Notes: generated by a model not told the origin, from the sequence alone. A DNA stretch of 14,661 bases from Candidatus Methanoperedens sp. (GCA_026552835.1 JAPMTY010000023.1:1-14661), one strand, 5' to 3'; positions 1-7,662 are shown, numbered from the stretch's first letter. Made by a program: numbers and translations.

Positions 1-441
1 AAAATAAAGGAAAATGATGTAAAACGCATCTTATTCGACGGCATAGAAAACCTTGAGACAGCGATTCCGGATATTATCGAGCGTAAGAACTATATCACTG
101 TCCTTCTTGACCTTTTCTCGTCGATGGGCGTGACAACAGCGGTCACCAGCGAGATATCCGAACTTTTCGGTGCAGTCAAGCTGACCCAGGAAGCTTTGTC
201 CAGCGTGGTTGATAATATTATACTCCTGCGGCATGTGGAGATTGAGGGAAGGATACACGCCGTTCTCAGCATCCTCAAGTCGCGCGGAATCCAGCACGAC
301 AAGGAAATACGTGAGTTTGAAATCACTGAGAAGGGTATAGATGTCAGGAGCGCGATGAAAGGATACGAAAGCGTGCTCAGCGGAAGCGCACGAAAAACGC
401 CAGCAGATGTATTCAAAGAAACGTTTGGTGAAAAGCATTGA
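1..441 (+). CDS. KaiC-like RecA-superfamily ATPase, C-terminal part (5' end outside window)
   Basis: The frame is open from base 1 to a TGA at 439-441, giving the last 146 residues of a longer protein. The segment with HVEIEGRIHAVLSILKSRG followed by HDKEIREFEIT and a terminal glycine-isoleucine (G-I-D-V) is the hallmark C-terminal end of archaeal KaiC/RAD55-like ATPases, where an arginine-rich strand precedes the HDxxIREFxI motif. The Walker motifs lie upstream of the window and cannot be checked. In archaea these proteins are single- or double-domain ATPases usually placed in signalling gene clusters, and here a receiver domain and a histidine kinase follow. Its stop codon overlaps the TTG start of the next gene, which suggests an operon and translational coupling. 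Family assignment is firm; the biological role is unknown. Confidence 0.85.
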   Translation, partial: KIKENDVKRILFDGIENLETAIPDIIERKNYITVLLDLFSSMGVTTAVTSEISELFGAVKLTQEALSSVVDNIILLRHVEIEGRIHAVLSILKSRGIQHDKEIREFEITEKGIDVRSAMKGYESVLSGSARKTPADVFKETFGEKH

Positions 442-725
442 TATTCAATAAAACTATTTTCTTGATTTTAATCCTGGTTTTAGGCATTTCATACTTATTT
501 CTCTTAAGTTTACCTTTTAGTATCGCATATTTTTATGAGAAAATTTTTAAAAAGTTTGCGCTTCCTTATCTTTTTATTATTTCAGGCTGTTTATTCATCA
601 TATCGTTTCTCATTTTTTTTTATGATTTTTGGAGCGATGTCGGTGCCGGCTTTTTTGCAGCGGGGGGCATAATACTTGCTGCCTCAAGCCTCAGGCTTTA
701 CTATGTGATGACCGGAGGCGATTAA
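438..725 (+). CDS. Small membrane protein, three predicted helices
   Basis: Ninety-five residues, very hydrophobic, with three likely membrane helices at about residues 7-32, 41-62 and 68-90; a short basic loop (EKIFKKF) separates the first two. The start is a TTG whose last two bases overlap the TGA of the KaiC-like gene; a GGTG at 427-430 lies 7 nt upstream as a plausible ribosome binding site. No ATG start is available in frame. I recognise no family. The third helix is rich in small residues (GAGFFAAGG), which could favour helix packing. Its place between a KaiC-like ATPase and a receiver/kinase pair suggests a membrane component of the same signalling module, but that is inference from position only. 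Confidence 0.7.
   Translation: MIFNKTIFLILILVLGISYLFLLSLPFSIAYFYEKIFKKFALPYLFIISGCLFIISFLIFFYDFWSDVGAGFFAAGGIILAASSLRLYYVMTGGD
714..718 (+). promoter_or_regulatory. Ribosome binding site GGAGG that bears on the start of the gene at 727/739
   Basis: GGAGG sits inside the last codons of the preceding membrane gene. It is 8 nt from ATT at 727 and 20 nt from TTG at 739. Normal archaeal spacing is 5-10 nt, so it favours the ATT start, although ATT initiation is rare. Confidence 0.45.
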
Positions 726-726
726 A

Positions 727-1050
727 ATTACGCCGGAATTGCATCTGCTACTGCAATCCATCGGGACAATCGGTGTTGTTATTTTTTATCTTATTCTTTC
801 GCGGCTCAGCGCCCGGATGGGAGAGGGGTTAAGGCTTCCACGTTATTACAGGTGGCATTACGCCGCATGCATTATTGCTTTATCTTCTATCCCGGTTCAT
901 TTATATTTACATCAACCCGGTTTAGCAGGTTCTTCCCTGGATTTACAGGCGCTCTATATTTCATTGCTTCTGATCAGTAATGTTATCGTCATTTTAGTAT
1001 CTTTCAGATACTGGGGATGGTTAAAAGATGAACTTCTTGGCAGACTTTAA
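727..1050 (+). CDS. Small membrane protein, three predicted helices (start uncertain)
   Basis: About 103-107 residues with likely membrane helices near residues 3-21, 40-57 and 70-89 (counted from the TTG), separated by a basic loop (RLPRYYRWH) and ending in WLKDELLGRL. The frame has no ATG. A TTG lies at 739, but the only good ribosome binding site, GGAGG at 714-718, sits 8 nt before an in-frame ATT at 727, so a rare ATT start adding ITPE is reasonable; I have used 727. The gene follows the previous membrane gene almost directly and ends 14 nt before the receiver gene. The family is not recognised. A histidine pair around HLYLHQP near the second helix could bind metal or haem, but nothing else supports that. 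Confidence 0.65.
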   Translation: MTPELHLLLQSIGTIGVVIFYLILSRLSARMGEGLRLPRYYRWHYAACIIALSSIPVHLYLHQPGLAGSSLDLQALYISLLLISNVIVILVSFRYWGWLKDELLGRL

Positions 1051-1064
1051 GGGAGGAAAACCAG

Positions 1065-1430
1065 ATGAGTAAAAAAATAATGGTAGTGGATGATGAACCT
1101 GATACCGTTGACTTGATAAAACTCGTGCTTGAAACAGAAGGATTTGAAGTCATAACGGCTTTTAGCGGAAAAGAGTGCCTGGACAAGCTGTCATTGGAGG
1201 AGCCTGACGCCATACTTCTGGATATAATGATGCCTGAAATGGACGGGTGGGAAGTATTCAAGAAAATCAGGCAGAAATTCAAAAAGCTTCCCGTGGCTAT
1301 GCTTACGGTAAGGAACCAGGACATAGATAAAATGCTGGGACTGCATGTGCTTAAAGCAAACGATTACATCACGAAACCTTTTGGAAGGAAGGACCTGATC
1401 GAAAGAGTCAAAAAGATGGTAAAATCGTGA
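1065..1430 (+). CDS. Stand-alone response regulator receiver domain (CheY-like)
   Basis: A 121-residue single receiver (REC) domain with no output domain. Conserved residues are all present: acidic pair D9-D10 for magnesium, phosphoacceptor D53 (in LLDIMMPEMDG), T81 and K104 (TKPF). A strong site GGGAGG at 1051-1056 precedes the ATG by 8 nt. The phosphoryl donor is probably the histidine kinase encoded directly downstream, whose GTG start overlaps this gene's TGA (GTGA, bases 1427-1430). With no DNA-binding domain, the signal must pass by protein contact, perhaps to the KaiC-like ATPase or the small membrane proteins of the operon. Receiver-only proteins are the commonest response regulator type in archaea. 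Identity is certain; the partner is inferred. Confidence 0.95.
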   Translation: MSKKIMVVDDEPDTVDLIKLVLETEGFEVITAFSGKECLDKLSLEEPDAILLDIMMPEMDGWEVFKKIRQKFKKLPVAMLTVRNQDIDKMLGLHVLKANDYITKPFGRKDLIERVKKMVKS

Positions 1431-4336
1431 AAAGCTTAAATATTACCCAGAAATTAATAATATTCCTGATACTGATATCGATTCTGCCTTATGCGGCAGT
1501 GACCTATATCAATTACTCCTCAGAAAAAACCGCTCTTGAGAAAACTGTTTTCGATGATTTGAGCGCTCTTGTGGAAGCAAAGAATACACACATCAACACT
1601 GTTGTGAATTTCAGGATAGAACAGGTAAAGGAAGTCGCAACCTCAAACTTCATGCAGCAGATTGAAACCGGGAAAACGGGCGACATCAACCTGAATTTCC
1701 TGAGAGTACAAAAGCAAATACCTGAATTTCTTGAGATATCCGCACTTGACTTAAACGGCACAGTTGTCGCATCCACGCAAGTCAGACAGATAAATAAAAA
1801 CTATGCCGGGGAGGACTTTTTTAAGAATGGCACAAAGGGGCTTTATCTTGGAAATATAAACTATTATGATAACAGGACGGCATACATCGTTTCATATAAT
1901 GTATTAAATAGAAGCTCTGGCAAACCCATAGGTGTCGTTGCAGCCTGGGTTATGCCGGTTTTCATATACGATGTTACCTCGGATTATACCGGATTGGGGG
2001 AAACCGGGGAATCTCTCCTTGTCCAGAAAAGAGATAACGAAGTTGTGTATCTGAATCCTTTACGCCATAATGCAAGCGCAGCCCTCTACCTTAAATACCC
2101 GCTTGATTCTAACATCGCGATTCCTGCAATTCTTGCAGCAAGCGGAGGAAATGGCACAATCCGGGCGCTTGATTACCGTGGAAAAGAGGTTTTTGCAGCA
2201 TATTCCTATATTCCAACCGGAAATTGGGGGCTGGTTGTAAAGATGGATTCATCCGAAGCATTGATTCCTGCGGTAAAATCAAGAGACAGGTTTTTAGAAC
2301 TGGGCATATTTTATTTTGCCGTGGTGGCAGTTATGGCTTTTTTCATTGGCAGGAGATTTACGGCTCCGCTAATCCGGCTTACAGATGCTTCCAGGAAAGT
2401 AACTAAAGGTTATCTCACCGTTAATATAGAAACCGGGAGAAAGGATGAAATCGGGGAGCTTGCGCAGTCTTTTAATGTAATGGTACAGCGATTGAAAGAA
2501 GTACAGGAAGGGCTGGAACAGAAGGTAAAGGAGAGAACCGGGGACCTGGACAAAAGGAATCTTGAACTGGCGACTCTTTACGAAGAACTCAAATACCATG
2601 ATGAGACGCTTGAAACTCTTTATGAAATAGACAGGGTGGTGAGCCAGTCTCTTGAACTTGATGAGCTGTTAAGGGAATCAATAACCAAAACCATCCAGGT
2701 AACGTCTGCTGATGCCGGATGGATATATCTGCTGCAGGAAGACGGGGAAACCCTGAACCTCCAGACCTACATCGGTATCTCTCCAGAACTTGCAGAGGCT
2801 GCTTCAAAACTAAAAGTCGGGCAGGCAGTTTCGGGAATGGCTGTCAAATCGGGAAAACCGGTAACCATGGATATCGAGAACTATCCTTATCCACAGCTTC
2901 TTACCCTCATGGAAAAAGATGGCATAAAGTCTCTTGTGGGCATCCCGCTCATTGCAAAAGGGAAAGTGGGCGGGGCAATGGTTCTCTCAAACCGCAAGCA
3001 CAGGATTTTCAAAAAAGAAGATATCGCTCTCCTGTCATCTATCGGGAGCCAGGTAGGAGTAGCGGTAGAAAACGCCAGGCTGTATTCCGAACTCAAGCGC
3101 CATGATGAAACCCTGGAGACGCTTTTTGAAATAGACAGGGTGGTGAGCCAGTCCCTTGACCTGGATGAGATTTTCAGGGAAGCGCTTGCGAAAACCATAC
3201 AGGTGACATCGTCCGATGCCGGTGCGATTTATACACTTGAAGAGGATGGGAAAATGCTTAAATTGAAGACATCTTCAGGTCTTTCCATGGATTTTGCCGG
3301 GGCGGTTTCCGAAATAAAAGTGGGTTCAGGTGTTGCGGGGGGCACCATCGTTGCGAAAAAACCTATTGTCACAGATGTCGATCACTATCCAGGCAGCGAG
3401 CTTTTGCCATATTTGCAAAAAGAAGGGCTGGTAGCGCTTGTGGGTGTGCCGCTTATGGCTAAAGGCAGGGTGGTTGGCGCCCTGAACCTTGGAAACCGAA
3501 GCATGAGAAAATTCTCAAATGAAGACCTTGAAGTGCTTGCATCCATAGGCGGGCAGATAGGTGTCGCCATAGAAAACGCACGATTGTACCAGGAAGCAAA
3601 AAGCTCTTATGAAAAACTGCAGGCGGCATATGAGGAGCTAAAATCCCTTGAAAGGATGAAAAGCGAGTTCCTTTCGAATGTTTCACATGAGCTGAAAACC
3701 CCCCTGGTTTCGATAAGGGGATACAGCGAGTTACTGTATGATGAAAAACTCGGGTTAATTAAGGATGAACAAAAAAAGAGCCTTCTGGCTATTATCAGGA
3801 ACGCAGACAGGCTGACACGTCTCATAAATTCGATATTATTCATCAGCAAAATGGAGGCTGAGAAGCTCGAATTCCGGTTCCAGCCTGTGGATATGACTGA
3901 AATTATAAAGACATGCGTGGACGATGTTGAAAGAATAATGGATACGAAACAAATTACATTCGAAAAGGATGTACCCAAAATATCAAAAGTCAATGGGGAA
4001 AAAGACAGGTTTATAGAAGTGATAAGCAATCTTCTTGATAATGCAATAAAATTCACTCCTACCGGAGGGAAAATCTCAATAAAAGCCATTGATGAAGGAG
4101 AGTTTGTCCACATCATGGTGACCGATAACGGCATCGGTATTCCTCTGGAAATAATACCGAAATTGTTTTCACGTTTTTACCAGGCTGATGCGTCTGCTTC
4201 AAGAAAGTACGGGGGAACAGGTCTTGGCCTGTACATCACAAAAAACATTGTCGATGCGTTTCGCGGAAAAATATGGATTGAAAGCGAGGTCGGGAAAGGG
4301 ACAAAAGTGCATGTTTTACTGCCAATCGCAAGGTAA
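1427..4336 (+). CDS. Membrane sensor histidine kinase: Cache, HAMP, two GAF, HisKA, HATPase
   Basis: A 969-residue kinase starting at a GTG that overlaps the receiver gene. Order: membrane helix 1 (about 10-28), extracytoplasmic Cache-type sensor (about 30-285), helix 2 (about 290-308), HAMP (309-361), coiled coil, GAF1 (about 396-548), GAF2 (about 564-716), coiled coil, HisKA with phosphoacceptor H754 (in NVSHELKTPL), then the ATPase domain with N-box N868/N872, G1 DNGIGIP 900-906 and G2 GGTGLGL 929-935. All catalytic motifs are intact. The two GAF units form a tandem duplication with a 168-residue period. Cache domains usually bind small external ligands, and GAF domains bind small molecules or haem; the actual signals cannot be read from sequence. 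The likely target is the receiver at 1065-1430. Confidence 0.95.
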   Translation: MKSLNITQKLIIFLILISILPYAAVTYINYSSEKTALEKTVFDDLSALVEAKNTHINTVVNFRIEQVKEVATSNFMQQIETGKTGDINLNFLRVQKQIPEFLEISALDLNGTVVASTQVRQINKNYAGEDFFKNGTKGLYLGNINYYDNRTAYIVSYNVLNRSSGKPIGVVAAWVMPVFIYDVTSDYTGLGETGESLLVQKRDNEVVYLNPLRHNASAALYLKYPLDSNIAIPAILAASGGNGTIRALDYRGKEVFAAYSYIPTGNWGLVVKMDSSEALIPAVKSRDRFLELGIFYFAVVAVMAFFIGRRFTAPLIRLTDASRKVTKGYLTVNIETGRKDEIGELAQSFNVMVQRLKEVQEGLEQKVKERTGDLDKRNLELATLYEELKYHDETLETLYEIDRVVSQSLELDELLRESITKTIQVTSADAGWIYLLQEDGETLNLQTYIGISPELAEAASKLKVGQAVSGMAVKSGKPVTMDIENYPYPQLLTLMEKDGIKSLVGIPLIAKGKVGGAMVLSNRKHRIFKKEDIALLSSIGSQVGVAVENARLYSELKRHDETLETLFEIDRVVSQSLDLDEIFREALAKTIQVTSSDAGAIYTLEEDGKMLKLKTSSGLSMDFAGAVSEIKVGSGVAGGTIVAKKPIVTDVDHYPGSELLPYLQKEGLVALVGVPLMAKGRVVGALNLGNRSMRKFSNEDLEVLASIGGQIGVAIENARLYQEAKSSYEKLQAAYEELKSLERMKSEFLSNVSHELKTPLVSIRGYSELLYDEKLGLIKDEQKKSLLAIIRNADRLTRLINSILFISKMEAEKLEFRFQPVDMTEIIKTCVDDVERIMDTKQITFEKDVPKISKVNGEKDRFIEVISNLLDNAIKFTPTGGKISIKAIDEGEFVHIMVTDNGIGIPLEIIPKLFSRFYQADASASRKYGGTGLGLYITKNIVDAFRGKIWIESEVGKGTKVHVLLPIAR
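2594..3598 (+). repeat. Tandem GAF duplication inside the kinase gene (504-bp period)
   Basis: Two units, 2594-3097 and 3098-about 3598, are in register over 168 codons, each beginning with HDETLET and ending with ENARLY. Protein identity is roughly half overall, so the duplication is old, but the stretch encoding EIDRVVSQSL is identical for 27 bases (2622-2648 and 3126-3152 approximately). Confidence 0.8.
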
Positions 4337-4372
4337 AGGAAAAAACCTCTTTAGCTACTTTTTCATTTTGTT
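4337..4372. terminator. Shared T-rich terminator between convergent genes
   Basis: The kinase gene (+) and the ABC ATPase gene (-) converge with a 26-bp gap. A T5 run at 4359-4363 followed by a further T4 serves the + strand, and an A6 run at 4340-4345 gives T6 on the - strand. Archaeal transcription ends at such oligo-T tracts without needing a hairpin; no strong stem is seen. Confidence 0.5.
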
Positions 4373-5121
4373 ATTTCAGCCCTTTTAATCTCAGACCCGA
4401 GCGACTTGAGAATCAAATCCCGAAGTGTGTTAGCTTCAGGGCCTGTCCTTACCCTGGGACGCGGAAGGTTAATATCAAAAATCTCTTTTACAGTGCCGGG
4501 GCGCGCTGACATCACGACGACCCTGTCTGCAATATAGACCGCTTCATCCACGCTGTGAGTGACGAACAGTACGCTTATGTGTTCTTTCTCCCATATCCGC
4601 AAAAGCTCTGCCTGCATGATGTTCCTTGTCTGGGCATCAAGCGCGCCGAACGGCTCATCCATCAGCAGGAGCTTTGGTTTATTCGCATACGCCCGCGCTA
4701 TGCCAACCCTCTGCTTCATCCCGCCAGATAATTCATGCGGGAAATGGTCTTCAAATCCCCTCAAACCCACAAGGTCGATATAATGCCTTGAAATCCTCTC
4801 GCACTCTTCTTTGCGATACCCTTTAACCTGCGGCCCGAACTCGATATTTTCCTTCACTGTCCTCCAGGGGAACAGCGCATATTCCTGGAACACGAAACCG
4901 CATTCCTTATTTGTGCCAATTATTTTTTTCCCGTCAAGGAATATGTCTCCGCCCGTCTGGGAATCAAGTCCTGCCGCTAAACGAAGGATAGTGGTTTTTC
5001 CGCATCCGCTTGGGCCGAGAATGCATACGAACTCCCCCTCGGCTACATCGAAATTCACATTTTCAAGAGCAAGAAGGTCATTGAATTTTTTAGAGATTCC
5101 CTTTAAGATCAATCTACCCAT
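4363..5121 (-). CDS. ABC importer ATPase, SsuB/TauB/NrtD type
   Basis: The 252-residue nucleotide-binding subunit energises the importer formed with the permease and lipoprotein upstream. Walker A GPSGCGKT is at residues 36-43, Q-loop Q79 (FVFQE), signature LSGGMKQ 131-137, Walker B LLLMDEP 151-157 with catalytic E156, and H-loop H189 (FVTHS). The FQEYALFPWRTV segment and the MSARPGT segment near residue 204 are typical of nitrate/sulfonate/taurine importers. The ATG at 5119-5121 lies inside the 3' end of the permease gene (13-bp overlap), so the two are translationally coupled. Length matches the family (about 250-260). The substrate cannot be told from the ATPase. Confidence 0.95.
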   Translation of the reverse strand: MGRLILKGISKKFNDLLALENVNFDVAEGEFVCILGPSGCGKTTILRLAAGLDSQTGGDIFLDGKKIIGTNKECGFVFQEYALFPWRTVKENIEFGPQVKGYRKEECERISRHYIDLVGLRGFEDHFPHELSGGMKQRVGIARAYANKPKLLLMDEPFGALDAQTRNIMQAELLRIWEKEHISVLFVTHSVDEAVYIADRVVVMSARPGTVKEIFDINLPRPRVRTGPEANTLRDLILKSLGSEIKRAEITK

Positions 5122-5915
5122 TTTATGAACCTCTTTTGCAAGAGCAGTATGCTGATATTCATTATGTACCCGATTACTCCTATCACAATCATCCCTGCCA
5201 CCATTTCCGGATATCGCCCGAGTTCACCCATGTTCCAGATAAAATAACCAAGACCGATTGGGCTCCTGATAACCATCTCGGCTGCCACGATTGCCATCCA
5301 GCCTACCCCGAGACCGATGCGCAAACCTGCAATTATGGACGGGAAAGCCGAAGGTATAATGACTTTTGTTATCACCTGTGACCCTGAAGCACCAAGCGTC
5401 TTTGCCGCGTCAATAAGTTTTACGTCCGTGGATTTTACACCATATATCGTATTCAGGATAATGGGGAAAACCGTTCCTATGAAAACGATGAAAATCGAAC
5501 CGCCGGACACTAGGATGAACACCGCAAGGGGTATCCATGCCATCGGAGGCATGTTGCGTATGATTTCTATTATCGGGTTAAGGATATTGCCGATGAGCTT
5601 TGAGTAGCCTATTCCGATACCCAGCGGGACTCCTATAATAAAAGCGATAATGCCTCCCTCTATGACACGCAGGAGACTTGCCTGTGTATGTTCAAGGATT
5701 CCTACAGTAAGCCCGGGCCCGTAGATTTTTGTGAACAAAGAACCGATAAGAGCGTACCACGTTTCGACAGGCGTAGGAACATCCTTCAGCCTGATGAAAG
5801 GTATATTGAAAATATTTTCCCTGGCAAGGATTACAAGAAGATGCCATAAGATTACAAGACCGATAAGGGAAATGAGATTGATAACCAATCCCTTTTTCCC
5901 CGGATTGACTTTCAT
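5109..5915 (-). CDS. ABC importer permease, SsuC/TauC/NrtB type
   Basis: About 268 residues of a BPD_transp_1 inner-membrane permease with roughly six helices. The cytoplasmic coupling (EAA) loop reads DAAKTLGASGSQVITKVIIP, from residue 170 when counted with the extra N-terminal TTG codon. RNMPPMAWIPLAV upstream of it is characteristic of the SsuC/TauC group. The ATG at 5913-5915 shares its A with the TGA stop of the binding-protein gene (TGATG); a TTG one codon earlier (5916-5918) is the alternative start. It forms the transmembrane channel with the ATPase encoded next. Family is certain, substrate unknown. Confidence 0.95.
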   Translation of the reverse strand: MKVNPGKKGLVINLISLIGLVILWHLLVILARENIFNIPFIRLKDVPTPVETWYALIGSLFTKIYGPGLTVGILEHTQASLLRVIEGGIIAFIIGVPLGIGIGYSKLIGNILNPIIEIIRNMPPMAWIPLAVFILVSGGSIFIVFIGTVFPIILNTIYGVKSTDVKLIDAAKTLGASGSQVITKVIIPSAFPSIIAGLRIGLGVGWMAIVAAEMVIRSPIGLGYFIWNMGELGRYPEMVAGMIVIGVIGYIMNISILLLQKRFIKWVD

Positions 5916-7018
5916 CAATAGCGAACCTTAAGTCCTTCCTTATCGGCCTCCATCAGGAAAAGCACATGCTGGATGGTTCCGGGACCCGGGTATCCAACGG
6001 TCTTGCCGCTTAAATCCTTCATCGAGGTGATATTCTTTCCCACCACGATTACAGACCCTTCATTATTCATCCCTGCTGATACTCCGACACGGGCATCATC
6101 TACGGCGAAATCGTTGATGTTTATTCTGTTGATGATTACAGGCGGGATGCCAAGGCTTCCCATATCTACAGCTCCTGATTTGAACCCTTTTTGCATCTCG
6201 AAAGCGCCGTTCTGGAAGGGCGTGCCTTCAGAGAGAGTGATGTTTATTCCGACATCTTTGAACCAGCCTTTTTTCCATCCCACATAGAACGGCAGCTCGT
6301 GGATATCACTTGTAAGATAAGCATAGCGGATTGTTACAGGGGTTTTTAATACGACGCTTGAAAGATTGGCATTCTTATTCTGAGTTGCCCATTCTGAATA
6401 AGTGGTGTTAATCAATGAGTTTGCATAATCCGAAGCGTTCTTATATCCTGATTGGTTCCATTTCCCGGAGTCAAAAATGCCGTAATCCTGTATCTTGCTT
6501 ATGAATGTCTGTGCCCCTGCAATGTTGGGAGTATAAACGAATTCGACATCCGAAAGGCTGAGGTTTGCAGCTGCGGGGTCTGTCATGCTTCCAAATTCCA
6601 TCGTATAATTTATCAGGTCTTCATGGTCAGGCGAGTTCGTTGCCTTTGCATTATTGATGTATTCTACGGATTTTAGCTGGATAAGCGCCATGCGTTTCAG
6701 GATATCATCTGCGTTCGTTGTATTCTTGTACCAGTTATAATCGTACGCGACGACGCAGCATGGGTGCCCTTTCCAGATTTGTCCTGAGTATAACAAAGGT
6801 TTTCCATATCCTTTTGTCATTGCGATAGCGGGATAAGGTTCCCACATAATGAATCCGGCGATTTCGCCGGTTCCCAGTCTCTGCACCATATCCTGCCCGG
6901 TCATTTTCACAAGATTAATGGGCTCTGAAACTGATTGCGGGGTCTTATTGTTTCCAATGCATCCTGCTGCAAATATCGCCAAAACAACTACTAATAGAAT
7001 TTTTAATGAATTTTTCAT
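5915..7018 (-). CDS. ABC importer substrate-binding lipoprotein with permuted domain order (SsuA/TauA/NMT1 type)
   Basis: A 367-residue lipoprotein. The signal peptide ends in a lipobox FAAGC (lipidated C20). GGAGGG lies 5 nt before the ATG. Residues 34-212 carry what is normally the second half of the family: QDMVQRLGTGEIAGFIMWEP, then GHPCCVV, then a helical tail. Residues 226-367 carry what is normally the first half: TIRYAYLTSDIHELPFYVGW, the GSLGIPPVI segment, GMNNEGS and GYPGPGTIQ. The protein stops directly after EGLKVRY, exactly where the segment now at residue 34 would ordinarily continue. All parts of one binding protein seem present, so it may fold as a circular permutant; a deletion after tandem duplication or an assembly error are alternatives. 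It feeds the permease and ATPase downstream. The ligand is unknown; nitrate, sulfonate, taurine or thiamine precursors are family options. Confidence 0.85.
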   Translation of the reverse strand: MKNSLKILLVVVLAIFAAGCIGNNKTPQSVSEPINLVKMTGQDMVQRLGTGEIAGFIMWEPYPAIAMTKGYGKPLLYSGQIWKGHPCCVVAYDYNWYKNTTNADDILKRMALIQLKSVEYINNAKATNSPDHEDLINYTMEFGSMTDPAAANLSLSDVEFVYTPNIAGAQTFISKIQDYGIFDSGKWNQSGYKNASDYANSLINTTYSEWATQNKNANLSSVVLKTPVTIRYAYLTSDIHELPFYVGWKKGWFKDVGINITLSEGTPFQNGAFEMQKGFKSGAVDMGSLGIPPVIINRININDFAVDDARVGVSAGMNNEGSVIVVGKNITSMKDLSGKTVGYPGPGTIQHVLFLMEADKEGLKVRY

Positions 7019-7030
7019 GATAGCCCTCCG

Positions 7031-7046
7031 TAATAATTAATTATTA
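7031..7046. promoter_or_regulatory. Perfect 16-bp palindrome, candidate operator
   Basis: TAATAATTAATTATTA is its own reverse complement. It lies between the TATA box and ribosome binding site of the importer operon, where a bound dimer would block transcription. The HTH regulator encoded divergently is the obvious candidate binder. The simple A/T composition means chance cannot be excluded. Confidence 0.45.
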
Positions 7047-7074
7047 TCTTCACAAACACCTTATTTAACTATTT

Positions 7075-7087
7075 CCATATTTATACC
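7075..7087 (-). promoter_or_regulatory. TATA box of the importer operon
   Basis: Read on the - strand, GGTATAAATATGG matches the archaeal TATA consensus. Transcription would begin about 25 nt downstream near 7056, giving a leader of about 38 nt that includes the 16-bp palindrome and the GGAGGG site. Confidence 0.55.
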
Positions 7088-7118
7088 CCCAATAACCCAA
7101 ATGTATTAATGAGCAATT

Positions 7119-7127
7119 AGATATATA
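7119..7127 (+). promoter_or_regulatory. TATA-like box before the HTH regulator
   Basis: AGATATATA is centred about 21 nt before the ATG at 7144. This would give a nearly leaderless mRNA, in keeping with the weak ribosome binding site (only AGGA at 7133). Spacing is slightly short of the usual 25-27 nt. Confidence 0.35.
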
Positions 7128-7143
7128 CAATCAGGATAAGAGA

Positions 7144-7662
7144 ATGACAGCAGAAGAATTAATGAAAGCGGCAGTGGAATCGGATGAAGCATTCATAAGG
7201 GAATTTTCAAGGATAATCAAGGAAGAACTTCGCATGACTGCAGCGGAATTCAGCGAGAAATCCGGTATTCCTGCAAGCACTATCTACAAATTATTATCGG
7301 GTCACCGCGAGCCCAATATCAAGACCCTGCGTCAGATTGTGGCAGTGCTTCAGAAATTGGAAGGGAAGGGGAAAACAGATTTCATTGCAGTAATTGCTGC
7401 CCGCCCCGTCCTTGACTATATCTCGGAAAAAAAATTGAAGCTTGGAGGCCGTCTCCTGACAATCAGGGAATATTCTGCAACCTCGATGGAAGAAGCTATT
7501 GTTGCTGCAATCAGGGCTGAGAGGGATGGGGCAAAAGCGCTGGTGTGCGCCCCGATAGTAGCTACGACTGTGGAGAAGGTGCTTCGCATACCTGTGGCTG
7601 CAATAATGCCCAGGGACAGCCTTATTGCTGCGATTGAGCTTGCGGCGAAGAAGATGGGTTAG
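7144..7662 (+). CDS. HTH transcriptional regulator with PrpR_N-like C-terminal domain
   Basis: A 172-residue protein. Residues about 18-72 form an XRE/Cro-type helix-turn-helix: ELRMTAAEFSEKSGIPASTI is helix-turn-recognition helix, followed by YKLLSGHREPNIKTL. Residues about 100-170 (MEEAIVAAIRAERDGAKALVC, then IPVAAIMPRDSLIAAIELA) resemble the PrpR_N sensory domain, in which a periodic small-molecule or stress-sensing fold repeats the SFEEAI...G.D.IV pattern; this second assignment is tentative. It is transcribed divergently from the ABC importer with 125 bp between starts, so it probably controls that importer and itself, perhaps in response to the imported compound. Its stop is 14 bp from the stop of the convergent Kelch gene. 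Confidence 0.85.
   Translation: MTAEELMKAAVESDEAFIREFSRIIKEELRMTAAEFSEKSGIPASTIYKLLSGHREPNIKTLRQIVAVLQKLEGKGKTDFIAVIAARPVLDYISEKKLKLGGRLLTIREYSATSMEEAIVAAIRAERDGAKALVCAPIVATTVEKVLRIPVAAIMPRDSLIAAIELAAKKMG

Noticed and set aside
3607..4134. 175-residue open frame on the - strand inside the kinase gene
   Set aside because: It lies entirely antisense to the HisKA/HATPase region with intact motifs, is serine-rich low-complexity sequence and has no recognisable domain.
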